Shown here: positions 6,911 to 7,497 of the stretch, one piece after another
How the letters are laid out: each line of letters begins with the position of its first letter
How positions within the stretch are numbered: position 1 is the stretch's first letter
Assembly (NCBI GenBank): GCA_947490035.1
Contig: CANLGS010000181.1
Location: 1 to 7,497, forward strand
Reading direction: 5' to 3'
Length of the DNA: 7,497 bases
Origin: Gemmataceae bacterium
Lineage (GTDB): Bacteria; Planctomycetota; Planctomycetia; Gemmatales; Gemmataceae
The notes under the pieces: generated by a model
Database searches by the model: none
What the model was told of the DNA's origin: nothing
What the model saw: only the letters and a program-made list of their open reading frames with translations
Position numbers and translations under genes: made by a program

Positions 6911-6914
6911 CTCC
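6911..6914 (-). promoter_or_regulatory. Shine-Dalgarno site of the cysteine hydrolase gene
   Basis: GGAG on the minus strand ends 8 nt before the ATG at 6902. It decides the start in favour of the 295-residue form over the longer GTG start at 7085, which would give an extra Arg-rich leader without a signal sequence. Confidence 0.55.
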
Positions 6915-7100
6915 GATGCGGAGGGACCGTCTCGCACTCACGATTATCGGGGCGATTGTGGTCGGGACTTCCGCCGGCCCGTGCCGGCGTGTGGAATCTG
7001 CACACCGGTTCGCGCCGAGTGTTCCGGTTATGCGGGTCGGAGGTATGGCGTGCGTGCGTGCGAGGCGGTACAACAGACTGACCACATCGGTAGTGTCTCA

Positions 7101-7486
7101 GTTTGTGGTGTAGGCATCTGGGCTGCGTAGCTTTCGCCGGCGAGACTAGCAGTGGCCGCGTGAGCCTTTTGGCGTTGGAAGGGTTAGCCCCCCTGCCACC
7201 CCCCCTGTTTTGCTCGTCTCGTGTTGTGCAGTGATTCCCAGTGGTTCGCTGCTTGGCATCGCAAGGCCGTGGCCGTTATGAGGCGCGTTTCCCAGGATTC
7301 CCAGGCTCTGGGAGAGGCCGGGGGCGGCCGTTATCACAAACACCCTTGAGAAACCCGGTAACGGCGGCGGTGTTGTGCCGGTGGGAGAAATTTGTTCATT
7401 CGTACACTAATAGTGTGCGTGATCAGTAGACAGTAGTCAAATACCCAACAGCCGGGGCAACTCCTGAAGGTGCCCGCACCACAAAC
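7101..7486. repeat. Imperfect inverted repeat pair flanking a 348-bp interior
   Basis: GTTTGTGGTGTAGGCATCT at 7101-7119 matches the reverse complement of 7468-7486 at 16 of 19 positions, and all three differences are transitions. Just outside, TCAGTTT at 7098-7104 is matched by AAACTGA at 7491-7497, offset by 8 nt, at the very end of the window. The pair could be the ends of a small non-autonomous element, possibly cut by the window edge. The interior encodes no transposase. Confidence 0.4.
7404..7416. promoter_or_regulatory. 13-bp operator-like dyad
   Basis: ACACTA-A-TAGTGT is a perfect 6-bp palindrome around one central base, in a locally AT-rich stretch unlike the GC-rich surroundings. 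It is followed by the direct repeat CAGTAG-A-CAGTAG (7424-7436). Such a site could bind a dimeric regulator or a recombinase, but no such gene is in view, and a short palindrome can arise by chance. Confidence 0.3.
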
Positions 7487-7497
7487 AACCAAACTGA

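Larger units (their letters stand above)
6903..7497. other. 595-bp region without a convincing gene, rich in small repeats
   Basis: Upstream of the cysteine hydrolase I see no open frame with credible composition or family motifs. The region contains an imperfect inverted repeat (7101-7119 with 7468-7486), a 13-bp dyad (7404-7416), a direct repeat GGCCGTTAT (7271-7279 and 7326-7334), TTCCCAGG twice in tandem (7289-7296 and 7298-7305) with a hairpin TCCCAG-GCT-CTGGGA (7299-7313), and long C-runs near 7187-7205. Two short minus-strand open stretches (7087-7188 and 7423-7497) lack clear starts and could be remnants of genes. The promoter of the cysteine hydrolase should lie in 6903-7100, but no good -10/-35 pair stands out. 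A decayed mobile or dispersed element covering about 7090 to beyond the window end is my best reading. Confidence 0.5.

Noticed and set aside
6028..7005. 325-codon minus-strand open frame overlapping the cysteine hydrolase
   Set aside because: Arg-rich shadow frame; the hydrolase frame has the conserved GDI, THS and YYCSEL blocks and a ribosome binding site.
6903..7085. 61-residue N-terminal extension of the cysteine hydrolase from a GTG at 7085
   Set aside because: The extension is Arg-rich, has no signal sequence and would bury the hydrophobic N-terminus; the ATG at 6902 has GGAG at good spacing.
7146..7343. 65-codon minus-strand open frame
   Set aside because: Short, with no ribosome binding site that stands out and no domain, and it runs through C-runs and small repeats of a probable decayed element. 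It may be a repeat-derived hypothetical, but coding is not supported.
7451..7486. Possible tRNA 3' end because of the CACCA near 7477-7481
   Set aside because: There is no TTCGA-type T-loop, no anticodon arm and no matching acceptor strand upstream.

Overview
The window looks like chromosomal DNA from a GC-rich planctomycete, most likely of the Gemmata type (Gemmataceae). The main reason is the presence of two planctomycete-expanded families on one strand: a secreted cytochrome-c-like PSCyt1/DUF1549/LamG/DUF1553 protein and a Tat-exported DUF1501 protein. Strong GC bias in third codon positions gives long shadow frames on the opposite strand. The genus is an inference; no rRNA or other taxonomic marker is present.

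All four supported genes lie on the minus strand, so transcription runs from right to left. From upstream to downstream they are: (i) a small exported permuted NlpC/P60 (YiiX/YaeF-like) cysteine hydrolase, 6902 to 6015; (ii) a 160-bp gap filled by a 47-bp near-perfect inverted repeat whose two arms each carry a four-run G4 motif; (iii) the 990-residue PSCyt1/DUF1549/LamG/DUF1553 protein, 5855 to 2883; (iv) a TAXI-type solute-binding protein with an N-terminal anchor, a second membrane helix and a cytoplasmic tail, 2789 to 1491; (v) the DUF1501 protein, 1450 to 65. The left 64 bases lie downstream of the last gene and hold only a short GTGCC-type tandem repeat. The right 595 bases (6903-7497) hold no convincing gene. 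They contain an imperfect inverted repeat, a short operator-like dyad and several small repeats, consistent with a decayed mobile or repeat element.

The large DUF1549/DUF1553 protein and the DUF1501 protein are usually found next to each other in planctomycetes and are thought to act together outside the cytoplasm, although their biochemical role is not settled. Here the TAXI gene sits between them with different-looking arginine codon use. It has no TRAP permease gene beside it, and its two-helix layout looks more like a sensor or scaffold than a free solute-binding protein. The three genes are close enough (93 bp and 40 bp gaps) to form one transcript.

The most interesting features are the G4-carrying inverted repeat directly upstream of the ribosome binding site of the large gene, and the TAXI gene placed between a normally adjacent pair. 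I see no CRISPR array, tRNA, rRNA or intact insertion sequence.
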